A stretch of DNA of 64,000 bases from Mesorhabditis belari (taxonomy: Eukaryota > Nematoda > Chromadorea > Rhabditida > Rhabditidae), in NCBI GenBank assembly GCA_958450365.1, contig CAUEEP010000900.1, positions 927,501-991,500 of the forward strand, given 5' to 3'. Below, in pieces: positions 48,701 to 57,122 of this stretch; the first letter of the stretch is position 1; every line of letters begins with the position of its first letter. Position numbers and translations under genes: made by a program. Under the pieces are notes generated by a model. That model searched no databases and had not been told where the DNA came from. It saw only the letters and a program-made list of their open reading frames with translations.

Positions 48701-50113
48701 ATAAAGATTTTTTAACGCTCTAGGATCAGAAAAGATTTGGCGCTTGATCAGATTTTTTTGAATGCACCCAATAAGAAACTTTCTAAGATTAGGCCTCGTC
48801 GAGCTAGGGTCTGCACAAAATGGCTCAAAAGTAAGGGGGCCGGCAATTAGAGGAGCCCAACAAACCTGTAGGTGTCCGGATGCGGGATGATCGTCCAATA
48901 ACCAAAATCCACATTAAAAGCATTAAGATAAATTGGCTGCTTTGCTTTGTCTTTTCCGGATCCAGGAAATGGCATCGGACTCCCGTTTTGAAGATCCTCT
49001 AAATATCATATGAGTATAATATTTACCGTAAATACTGTAATAGTACCCCGCCCCCATATTGACGGTGCGGAGTGTTGCGTAGTCTAGCTTTGAACGAGTT
49101 TTTCTCAACACTGGTTTATGCTACAATGCGCGCTTAGGTATCAAAAAATAGCCTTGAATTTCAGCTATTTTTTTCATACCAAGGACGCATTTTTTGAAAA
49201 TACGGGCGCTTTGAAAAAAATGAAATACTAAAAAACTTTTGCGACTACGCGACTGTATGAGGGGGTGGGGTACTATTACAGTATTTACGGTAAGAACCCA
49301 TTTGGGGTCCAGCGATAAGTCTGTACAATACCGGCAAGCAAGCCTCGAATGTAAACCAGAATGGCCCAGTCTCGTGAGTTGGTCAGCGAATTGTTGCTAA
49401 AGAGTAGACTCTTGCTGCTCACATTCCATGAGAATCCATAAATGGAATTAGCAAGCAACGGTTCACTCTCGATACTGTATTGCCTGAAATGGGGGTATTG
49501 AGGTATTCTTCAAAGGGGTCCTTGCATCTTAAATGGCAATCCTATGAACAGTGAGGCGTTTATCGAAAACGGCTTCTCATCCGGGCACTGAAACAATCAA
49601 AATTATTCAGATAAATAATAAAATTTTTAGCTTACTTGATTACTATCGGTGAACTTTAGGCACCCATTTTGAGAGTATACAATAGATATGGCACGCGCCG
49701 ACGTTCCAATGGTGATGCTCTGAAAGGTTGCTGTGCTGCTGACTTTTAGTATTTCTGCCCAAAACTCGGCTCTGTTCTGGGAGTTACGATTTGAAGCGTA
49801 TAATGAACAACTTATTTCTTGAGGCTTTTTTGAGTTCAATGGGGCACTTGAAGTTAATTTGGGCTTGGGCTGGGCTTTGGGTCGCATATTCGACCCATAA
49901 AACTTTATTATTGATTCAATCGACGGAAATACAACTTAGTTGCAACCGGTTGGAATCGCTGAATCCCGCTGGTCCCTAATGAGTACCGCTGCGCGAGAAA
50001 GACGAGCTCCATGAAAGGCGAAGGACGGATTGTCGGCTGTCAGAGTGAAAACCGCATTCGATTCCCCATTTGATAGGCAAATAAGCAAGAAGAACGTCAA
50101 CAGTAGCTTCATG
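33817..50113 (-). CDS. Receptor tyrosine kinase, copy B (large multi-exon gene)
   Basis: Exon 1 starts at ATG 50113 with a leader (MKLLLTFFLLICLSNG) running into LTADNPSFAFHGARL. The last exon ends EDVEDEKF then TAG at 33817. The ectodomain has the same exon order as copy A: VYSQNGCLK (49670), GYWTIIPHPDTY (48870), VWTPPYYPWIHD (47840), LSGGTLQLF (47650), TPSFAIHGDRL (47110), AGADPG (46130), TIFTEQQCVFC (45860), LWTSGYYPWIFD (45735), NPSFAVHGARL (44840), KKILVVPGMK (42810), AGADPG (41840), VWTHPFYPWMRD (41090), TPTIAFHATEV (39770), FYEQYLLNSAY (38625). Then come the membrane exon (37110-37265) and the kinase. At the two places where copy A is frameshifted this copy reads through in frame, so it is probably the functional one. 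Introns hold a deleted mariner, a Tc1-like remnant and MITEs. The ectodomain family is not recognised. Confidence 0.78.
35469..35579. repeat. TAGACATG-ended MITE
   Basis: Left TAGACATGAG and right CCCATGTCTA, with GGATCGGATC-type interior. A partial second copy at about 35695-35802 ends GGATCCCATGTCTA. Intronic in receptor copy B. Confidence 0.7.
35876..36143 (-). repeat. Near-identical kinase segment shared with copy A (inverted)
   Basis: Partner of 27543-27810: 268 bp, six substitutions, no gaps, identical 43-nt intron. The segment covers the ATP-lysine exon and most of the helix-C exon. Confidence 0.9.
36831..37006. repeat. MITE, inverted ends GACTTGAGCTGTTGAGCCCT
   Basis: The left arm GACTTGAGCTGTTGAGCCCT is mirrored by AGGGCTCGACAGCTCAAGTC at the right. 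AAGGGCTC recurs within the right arm. It lies between the membrane and kinase exons of copy B, the same interval that holds a different MITE in copy A. Confidence 0.8.
38650..38766. repeat. TAGACATG-ended palindromic MITE (second subfamily)
   Basis: TAGACATGTCAAACCAATCC at the left pairs with GGAATTGGTTTGACACGTCT at the right. It has the TAGACATG terminus but an unrelated interior compared with 35469-35579. Confidence 0.8.
39914..40163. repeat. MITE, 48-bp inverted ends AAAGCTTTGGTTCTTC
   Basis: AAAGCTTTGGTTCTTCCCCA at 39914 and its complement ending near 40163 pair over about 48 bp with four mismatches, up to GGATCC. No coding content. Confidence 0.8.
40190..40350 (+). repeat. tRNA-like SINE, copy 1
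   Basis: AAAGCGGTTAGGGCATTTG resembles a tRNA D-arm/A box, and GGTTTCGACCC about 30 nt later resembles a B box. The acceptor stem does not pair and there is no CCA-proximal stem, so it is not a functional tRNA. It shares AGCTACTCAG downstream with the second copy at 40785. Confidence 0.55.
40785..40920 (+). repeat. tRNA-like SINE, copy 2
   Basis: GCGGTTAGTGAGTGCCCGG followed by GGTCGCGGGTTCGATTCC gives an A-box-like motif and an exact RNA polymerase III B box (GGTTCGATTCC). No intact acceptor stem. The tail has GGCTACTCAGT as in copy 1. Confidence 0.6.
42156..42617 (-). mobile_element. Internally deleted mariner (same family as 6243-8428)
   Basis: 462 bp with ends TTGGGTTGGTGCATTGAAAA and its inverse, flanked by TA (42154-42155, 42618-42619). 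The minus strand keeps the transposase C-terminus (FDSEEAVKNWLQTFFDSKPK, GIRKLPGKW, NNNGNYFE), fused to sequence near the far end. The N-terminus and catalytic core are deleted. Intronic in receptor copy B, at a different intron from the copy A insertion. Confidence 0.92.
43942..44719 (+). mobile_element. Tc1-like transposon, 5' half of transposase deleted
   Basis: Ends CAGTCATGCGCAAAAGTCTT at 43942 and the inverse (AAGACTTTTGCGTATGACTG) at 44719, flanked by TA. The arms extend about 40 bp. On the + strand the C-terminal transposase remains: WLLYQDNAPCHKS (second catalytic Asp), then a frameshift or stop, LDLNVIEHLWAYVKLKLKG (catalytic Glu) and DLVDSMPRRTQAVI ending at 44467. Intronic in receptor copy B. 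Confidence 0.9.
47967..48131. repeat. TAGACATGGGAAATCGGGTC MITE
   Basis: TAGACATGGGAAATCGGGTC at the left and GACCCGATTCCCATTTCTA at the right form inverted ends, with a GACCCGACCC-rich interior. GC content is clearly higher than the surroundings. Confidence 0.8.
49024..49292. repeat. MITE, inverted ends TACCGTAAATACTGTAATAG
   Basis: TACCGTAAATACTGTAATAG then TACCCCGCCCCCAT at the left pairs with GGGGTGGGGTACTATTACAG and TATTTACGGTA at the right. Intronic in receptor copy B. Confidence 0.85.
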
Positions 50114-50459
50114 TCAAGAGATCTCTAAATTGCTAGAAATTAACAGGTGATACTAGCAAAGTAGTCACAGGAACCAGTTTTTACTATTATTTGGAGAAAA
50201 AACAGAAAATCCTTTGCTCGTTTTCATATGAACAAAAGAAATTTTCTTGTTCCACCAATATAAGCAGCTTTTCTTCGTTTAGCTATCGAATTTTTAGAGG
50301 CGTTGCTGTGAGCGTTAAGAGCGGCAATGGATGACAGAAAAAACTCTGATAACAGAACAGAACTTTTTGACTACAGAAAGAACTCTTCCCACCAGACCAC
50401 TTGTGTTAAAATAAAAAATTTATATCTGGGTTAAGCGCTGTGGGCTTTTGGGCAAAGCA

Positions 50460-50536
50460 AAAACATATCTAAAAGGTCAAAATAGTCGAGTTTTTAAAAT
50501 TTGAGTTCCATTTTGTTCTATCTCGACGGAGTTTTA
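50460..50536. repeat. 75-bp dispersed repeat, copy 1
   Basis: Contains ACATATCTAAAAGGTCAAAA and TTGAGTTCCATTTTGTTCTA then TCTCGACGG. The match at 55383-55450 is nearly complete, with a few substitutions and an indel. Confidence 0.75.
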
Positions 50537-51554
50537 TTATAAAGTCACGTCTCTTAATGCAGACAGAACTTTTCAGCCACCCTGTAAATGTTTGAAAACG
50601 AGTCATGTAATCAAGACGATGTTCTTACCCAATTTGCTCAAAAAACGGGCCGTGCTATCGTTAAATATCAATTTCAGTTAATCGTGGCGGCCTTTACGAA
50701 GATCGTTCCGCGTACAATGGTGCTTTGGGGTGGAGTTGTTGGTTTGCAGAAAAAAATGACATAAAGTAATTGAAATCGTCAGGCTTGAGTTTCCTGTGTC
50801 CATACAATACGATTCTCTTGAACTTGTTCCCCATATTCAACGTGATGATCATCATATTTCTTGTCAAGGTTGAGAGTTTGTTTTTTAATCTGTTATCGGT
50901 GGTAACAAATACCTTTTCCGGTCCATTTTATTTGGATGACTTGAAAAACTTGGTTACTTGCTTTCTATGTCCAAGAAGCTTAAATCTTCAGACTTTCCGT
51001 TGCAGAACTCTCGAAATCTTTGGCTTTTGTGCAAAGCGAATGCAAATACACCGGTGAGTACTTGAAATTATAAGTTAGAGTTGAAATCAGAGTTGTTTTT
51101 AGAGAAATCTACTCAACATCCGTCATTTCTCTCCATAAAAATCCAGAATGAGCCTTTCTGACCCAAGATTTCTTTTTTGGGATAAAATGTTTGTACTTTT
51201 CCGTTGTCGAACCATTTAGACCGTGTTTACACTCTTCAGGTGAGATTTTCGTCTTGCAACAAAATGCACAGAAAAAGAAAATGAAAAACCCGAAGAGAAA
51301 ATGAAAGCTTCTTTACTTCGCAAAACAAAAAAATTAAAAAATTCTTATTTTTGATAAGCCTTTTTCGCAAGAAAATTTGAAGGTTTTTTCACAAACAAAA
51401 TTTCGTTTCTCTTTTTCTAACTAAGATAAGAATTTTAAATTTAAAGCCCTCACCTTTTATTAGTTTGGCAACTTGAGTGTTGATACACTTTTTCGTATTT
51501 TACATAAAACATATTTAATACGCCAATTGAATTAGACTTCTCTAAATAAAAGTT

Positions 51555-51900
51555 ATATATTATCTAATTTAAGGCATGCTTAAGCAAATTTGGGTAACTT
51601 TTGAACGAATTTGAGCAGAAATTCAAGCTTTTCTGAAAATTCTTCAAATGGAACTATAACAAAAACGATTGATTGTATCTAGCTGAAAATTTGGCTATTT
51701 ATCCAACTTGTTATGCTCTCTCTTTTTTTATTGACACTAAAATAGGTTTGTGTGGAAGAAAGTGCTCAAATCGCTTCATCGAGTGTTCATCATTTTTGGT
51801 TCCTCAACTTCTTGCCCCCTAGAAACCTACAAAACCGAAGCTTTTCTAAATCTGTCAAAAGCCTGTTTTAGCGAATAAATAAGCCTTTTTATTGGTAAAA
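51555..51900. repeat. Relic related to the 25061-25580 mariner-type MITE
   Basis: Shares, in order, blocks such as TGCTCTCTCTTTTTTTATTG, ACACTAAAATAGGTTTGTGT and GGAAGAAAGTGCTCAAAT with 25310-25400 and 62880-62940. Ends are not recognisable. Confidence 0.5.
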
Positions 51901-52555
51901 ACTGTAGATTAATTGGTGCACTAATTATTTCTAAAAAGTGCAATGAATAAGTGTACCAACTTTCAAGTTGCCAATCTAATATCAGTAGCTCAGCGCTCAG
52001 CGCAGTTAAATTCAATCCCTTTATCCTTTTATTCGATCGCAAACTTTGACGATACACAACGGGTATAATTACAAACATTTCTATACATTTCTAGGTAATG
52101 TTCTTCTATTATTTCAATAATTTTTTTGAGAAAAAGAACAAAATCTTGTTGACTAACCTATGACTAACTTCTGAAAAGGGGGGAAAAAGTAATAATAAAA
52201 GGAGCATAACTTGGCCGTAAGCCAATATTTTTTTCATACTCTTTATTCCACTAGATTTGACTCAAAAAATCAATGGCCATGCTTTACAAATAATTCTTAA
52301 CTTTCCGTTGAGTGGGGTAAAAATGGGAAAAGTTGAATTTTTGACCTTTTTTAGTGTATTTTATAAGGGAAGCACGTTTGGCGAAATATTTTTTTCTCAA
52401 CAGATGGATCGATCTAAAACTTTTCTTAGTTGGAATGTACTTTAAATGTTGTATAGAGTAGTTTTTTGATTTACCGCCAAAATTTTTCCCTTATGTTGTA
52501 CCCGTTGTGCGATATTTCTCTTAAATCCACAGGATATCAAGTTTTCCCAATTCCT

Positions 52556-52565
52556 TCTTTTTCAG
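52556..52565 (+). promoter_or_regulatory. Candidate trans-splice acceptor of the VWA-peptidase gene
   Basis: TTCTTTTTCAG lies 9 nt upstream of the ATG at 52575, with no coding exon or obvious donor before it. In nematodes a strong acceptor immediately 5' of the start codon usually receives a spliced leader. Inferred from position only. Confidence 0.5.
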
Positions 52566-52574
52566 CTTTTCATT

Positions 52575-54706
52575 ATGTCCTCCAATGGGACCTTGATCGG
52601 CGTTTTGGTGGACGTTTCTGGCTCAATGCAATCCATCTACGAGACGGGCAACAATTTGACGAATGACGGGATTTCGAGAATTGAGTCTGTCCTACAAACG
52701 ATTCACGAGATTCTCAAGCAGGAGCTCAAAAATGATCACGACAACCGAATTTTTGCTTCAGCTTTTGGGTTGAGCAGCGAGAAAGCCGACAATTGTGATT
52801 TGCTGCAGTTAATGGATGGATTAGAAAAGTCTCGAGAACAATTTGAGGCGTTTCTGAGGCCACTCAGTGCAACGGAGATCCTAAATGGAAAATGGGCACT
52901 AAACAGACTGCTGGAACAACATGATGTGCTTTATGCGGAAAAATTTCTCAACGACTACCTAACCGACGAACAATGTGCACGGATCCACCAATTAGCTCAA
53001 CTTCCAGAAAACGGAACTCTTGTAAAAGAGTTTATCGAAAAATTGCCAGTAGCATGCAAGAATCCAGTGGTGAATGTGGGTGCAAGAGGCGGTGGATTTT
53101 TAATGAATATCTTCGGTGTCAATTATGTCCTTGGTGATCCGGCTGCAAAGGCCACCAGAGAGCACGCCAAGGAAGCTCTGGCAGCATTTGAGTCTTTTTT
53201 TACAAAGAAACTTGAAAGTTTGATCAATCCTGGAGAAAATAAAATCTTTCCAGTTCGAGATGCTCTATCGATCTACGAAAAAGCTCTGGGTAAAGAGACC
53301 AATGAGACTGGAATTACAAAGGCAAATCTCGACCAATTTGTCTCTTTGATCAAGCCGTTAATTTATGGTGGGACGCCACTATGTGCTGCTCTAAGGAAGT
53401 TCCATGAAGTATTCGAGAAAAGTACCCAAAAAGAAAAGATCCTGTTCTTGGTGACAGATGGACAGGCGACCGATGGAAAACCGGGTGAACTTGCGAAGGA
53501 ATTTCGAAGTTCTGGCATCCGAGTGATCGTGTGTTTTCTGACAAACAAAAACTTTGGGGAAGAGAAAAGATTCTACTATAAAATGCCTAACCATTGGGAT
53601 GCTGAAACAAAGAGCTTATTTGAATTGGCGAGCGATGTCGACAATTTCCATCCGTTGATGAGTCTTCCATTGGAGAGGGGATGGCAGTTGGCGCCGGAGG
53701 GACGAAGCAAGCTTTTCATTCAGGTTGATTACGAGTGAATTTAAGGAAAATGAACCAAAAATTAGTAGTTATAGTCTGACTGTCACTTCAGAAAGAATTC
53801 AACAGTTTCATTTAGGCAAACCATCCTTCGACTCTCTCGGAAGTGGGCCAAATAGCTTCTGCCGGTTCAGTCTCTCCAGTTCTGAGTTTGATCTCGCGCG
53901 CCTCTCTCGATGAATTCATCAACTCGGAGATCTCAATGGTAAAAGGAAAGGCTCCGAAACAAGTTGGTGGCACTTGTTATGCCAATGCTTCGGCTTGGGC
54001 GATATATTTCGCTCAGAAAAGGATTTATCAGCGAAAGGGTGGTTACTCAACTTTTGAGGGGCTCCGAGAGGAAATGATTCAAAGATTTGGAAAGGATGGA
54101 GCGGTCACCAAAGTCGTACTCGACGAGTTTTGCAAGAAGCACCGATTGCAATGCAATAAAATCGATGAATCAGCGGCAAAAGTGGCCATTTCACAACGGC
54201 GCCCGGTGGTCACCACGTTTAGGCTCTCGGAAAAACAGTGGTCGAAATTCTCCGAGTTCTACACTCAAAACCCTTCAGGCATTTTAACAAAAGAGAGCCT
54301 TGGCTCAGAGGGCGGTGAACAGGGCGGTCATGCAGTCATTCTGATCAAAGTTGAGCCGGATTGTTTAGTCTTCATGAACAGTTGGGGACCATATTGGGCA
54401 GATAATGGATACTTTCGAATCAAAGACGCTAGTACGCTCGACTGTCAATTCTATGATGTCCTTTGGACTTTGCGTGATTTGACTCCAGAAGAAAAAGCTG
54501 ATTACAATAAATGGAAGGCATCTGGAGCCACTCTGATCGAGAAATTGCCCGAGAGCATCAAATCGTTGGCCTACACTTGCCCGAAATGTCATCGAGCGTC
54601 GCCGGCCAACAAATTCCGTGGGAATTTCGAGGTGGCCGTCTGCCCATTGTGTCATCAAGATTTCACTCCAATGTTCCTCGATTTTATTCCTCTTTCAAAG
54701 CATTAA
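52575..54706 (+). CDS. VWA domain - papain-like cysteine peptidase - zinc ribbon fusion protein
   Basis: Two exons, 52575-53723 and 53816-54706, joined in phase 0 at FIQ/ANHPSTLSEVGQIA, give 679 residues. Residues 6-360 hold a von Willebrand A domain with a complete MIDAS: VDVSGSM, the GGTPLC threonine and FLVTDGQATDG; a helical insertion lies between. From about residue 420 there is a C1-type peptidase: QVGGTCYANASAWA (Gln and Cys), GEQGGHAVILIKV (His) and FMNSWGPYWADNGYFRI (Asn). All catalytic residues are present, but there is no propeptide. The C-terminus has CPKC ... CPLC, a zinc ribbon. There is no signal peptide, so a cytosolic protein is likely. It has one small intron in 2.1 kb, unlike its intron-dense neighbours. 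Substrate and function are unknown. Confidence 0.9.
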
Positions 54707-55056
54707 AAACTCAAGTATAACTAAGCAACTAACCGTCTTTTTACTATCACATATTCATTTTCATTTTTTCCGTGTCAAGTTTAAAGTTTTTTTCTGTCTA
54801 CATTTATAAACGTTATAAAACAACACTTGTAACTAACACAAACCAGTGAAAGAACCGCATTTGAGAGCAATAAAAGTATTAAAACCAAAGCTTAAAACTA
54901 AACTAAGGTATTAAAACTAAAGCTTCTAAAAATGGCACCTTATAAACATTGTCTTGTGTTTAATTGTTTGTTCAGAATGCATTTGAATCGCTTTAAACGA
55001 AACTAATTTATCTGAGCACTAAAACCAACGAATTCAAATCAATCAATGAAATCAAA

Positions 55057-55235
55057 TCAATCCTGACACACGTGGATCTCTTCGCAAATCTCGGTCGCAC
55101 TCTTGCCGGCCTTGATCATCTCAACGATTTGCGGGATTTTGTGTCCGTTCAACCGCGGCTCATCGAACATATCACAATCGGAAGCACGAAGAAGAAAGAG
55201 ATCGGGAGGAAGGTGTTCATATTTTCTTTAGAACT
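55057..55235 (-). CDS. Saposin-B-like C-terminal exon (partial, possibly pseudogene)
   Basis: The minus-strand frame ends HKIPQIVEMIKAGKSATEIC, then EEIHVCQD and TGA at 55057. The pattern Cys - 19 residues of amphipathic helix - I-C-x4-x-C is that of the second half of a saposin B domain, as in nematode caenopore-type proteins. An in-frame upstream Cys (SDCDMF) would be the partner. I could not find an upstream exon with the first helices or a signal peptide, so the gene is incomplete or the 5' exons are too short to see. Confidence 0.45.
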
Positions 55236-55382
55236 ATACCTTACATAGTCAAATTTGTTTTTGAAATTGATTTTGAGAGCCTCAAACATTGTTAGTCGAG
55301 CTTAAAAATTGCCGGAGTTCAAGAGAGCTGCTTAAAAAACATTAAAAATGCACTTCAAGAAACAAATTCTTCTTTAAAACAA

Positions 55383-55450
55383 ACATATCTAAAAGGTCAA
55401 AATGGTCGCGTTTTCTAAATTTGAGTTCCATTTTGTTCTATCTCGACGGC
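55383..55450. repeat. 75-bp dispersed repeat, copy 2
   Basis: Second copy of the unit at 50460-50536. The two copies lie on either side of the VWA-peptidase gene in the same orientation. No inverted ends are visible. Confidence 0.75.
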
Positions 55451-55877
55451 GAGATAAAAAATGTGAAAAGTATTGTCTCGGAGAGGAAGTAAAGATAAGA
55501 CAATCGAAATTCAACATTAAATATCAAAAAGGGATCGTCTAGGCCTGCACTCTTATAGCACCTTTAAATTCTTGCTATTGCAAAGATGGGTATTTGTGGT
55601 CGAGTCGAAAGAACAAAACGTGTATTACACAAGTGGAGTGTGATGTAATGGAAGGTGGGGTGATTTTGAACAGGGTTCTTCCTGGAATTGAGCAAAAAAA
55701 CAAGCTGAAAACTGTCCTTCTTATTGCTTAAACGTAGTTCAAGTTTTGGCTAAAACGTTATTATTAAGAAAATCGCCAAGCATGGGCTGATTTAGAATTC
55801 GATGAGGCAGGTTATACTACAAAGAATGAGGAAAAAAAAAAAGAACAAAAGAGAAAGCTTTTTCATTCGTCTATACA

Positions 55878-56105
55878 TTACGAAGTCAAAGCCACACGAC
55901 AAGAAAGCGCTGCACCGACGATAAAGCATGAACAGAAAACATAGATATCGTTGATTGTGTCAAAGCCAGAAGCCATCCAGGCATCAAGGTAGGCCCATGC
56001 AATTCCGCACACAAATGGAATCATCACTTGGACGAGTGGCCACTTCAACGTGTATCGAAAAAGAGTCCCATCAAAAGTGACCGCAAAGAAACGACGAAAT
56101 CTTTT
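55878..56105 (-). CDS. Exon of a small membrane protein, unrecognised
   Basis: An open minus-strand frame reads RYTLKWPLVQVMIPFVCGIA, then WAYLDAWMASGF, then DIYVFCSCFIVGAALSCRVA and LTS before TAA at 55878. That gives two hydrophobic segments joined by a short polar loop. An upstream in-frame stop at about 56107 limits the exon. There is no in-frame ATG before the first helix, so a 5' exon is expected but not found. Family not recognised. Confidence 0.4.
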   Translation of the reverse strand, partial: KRFRRFFAVTFDGTLFRYTLKWPLVQVMIPFVCGIAWAYLDAWMASGFDTINDIYVFCSCFIVGAALSCRVALTS

Positions 56106-57122
56106 TTATTCAAAGATTTGTTTCTATCATCTCTAGTCAAACTTTAGAAGACTTGCCTTAAATCAGTTTTTTGTTTTGTTTTCTGCTATCGAAATTGTCT
56201 CTCTGTAAAGCGGTGGTCAGAAAGCACAAATGACAAACAACCGCGGAGCGCCATTTTGTCGGCACAATAAAAGGAGCTGATCTGATTGTTTTGGCACCAT
56301 TAACAAAGTAACTGTTTGTTATCTTCTAATGTTTTCTGATCTCTCGTTTGTCTTGTTGAGCCGAACATTGTACTTTTTCATCCGAGAATGTTTTTGAAGC
56401 CTTAAACGTTGACCACTCTCCGTGTAGGAACGGTTTGAGGCCCTTGAAGAACTTCGATGAGCTTTGAATAATCATAAAAAAGTTTCCAAATGTGAGACTC
56501 AATGACACATTGTATGAATTGTGGATCTTTTCGACACTTTTTTGCTCAATTTCTTATCATCGTGAAAAAGACTGCAATACAATCAATATCCGAAAACGAT
56601 GCAACAATTTTTTGTGCTCTTTCTTGAAAAAAGACTTTATTGGCTGAGCATTTTATTGTTCATCAATAATTTCGAACAATAAATTGTTTACCTCTAGACC
56701 CTTTTGAAATAAAAAGCATAACCTCACTAGTTTATTGTTTTGAAACTCTCTCAAGAAAAATAGACTCAATGTTTAAGATATGACGTGACAAGATCATTTC
56801 ACTTTTCAATTTTTCCTCTTGGCTTGATGTTGGGAATGAGAAACAGCTCTTTTGTGCTTTTCTTTGATGAAATTGTGTACTTAATGTGATCATTTTTAAA
56901 CGGTTTTCATTTGTTTGCTTTATTTTTCTCAAGTACATGCAAAATAAATATAAACAATCTAAATAAAACTCTATTTTACCCGATAATGTCGCCATTTGTC
57001 ATTTTATTTCTGATTTCTTTACGTAATTCAAATAGCTATTGACTTTTAATTCCAGCATTTGATTCATTTCTTCGTCTGATCAACAATATACATCAAATTC
57101 CATCTCAAAAAATGCAACTCTC

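Larger units (their letters stand above)
50114..52574. other. Divergent intergenic region between receptor copy B and the VWA-peptidase gene
   Basis: About 2.5 kb. It should hold the promoter of copy B (leftward) and of the VWA gene (rightward). A candidate trans-splice acceptor (TTTCTAG on the minus strand) lies about 20 nt before the copy B ATG. A 75-bp unit at 50460-50536 recurs at 55383-55450. The segment 51555-51900 resembles mariner-derived repeats at 25061 and 62760. No gene recognised. Confidence 0.5.
54707..57122. other. Intergenic region with two orphan exons and a dispersed repeat
   Basis: Between the VWA-peptidase stop and the Ig-kinase start. An AATAAA for the VWA gene is near 54869. 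The minus strand has a saposin-like exon (55057-55235) and a membrane-protein exon (55878-56105), listed separately. From 56110 to 57122 I find no convincing exon. Confidence 0.5.

Noticed and set aside
50690..51057. Possible exons of a transporter or receptor on the plus strand
   Set aside because: A short hydrophobic frame follows a TTTCAG-like site, but frames do not join and no family motif appears.
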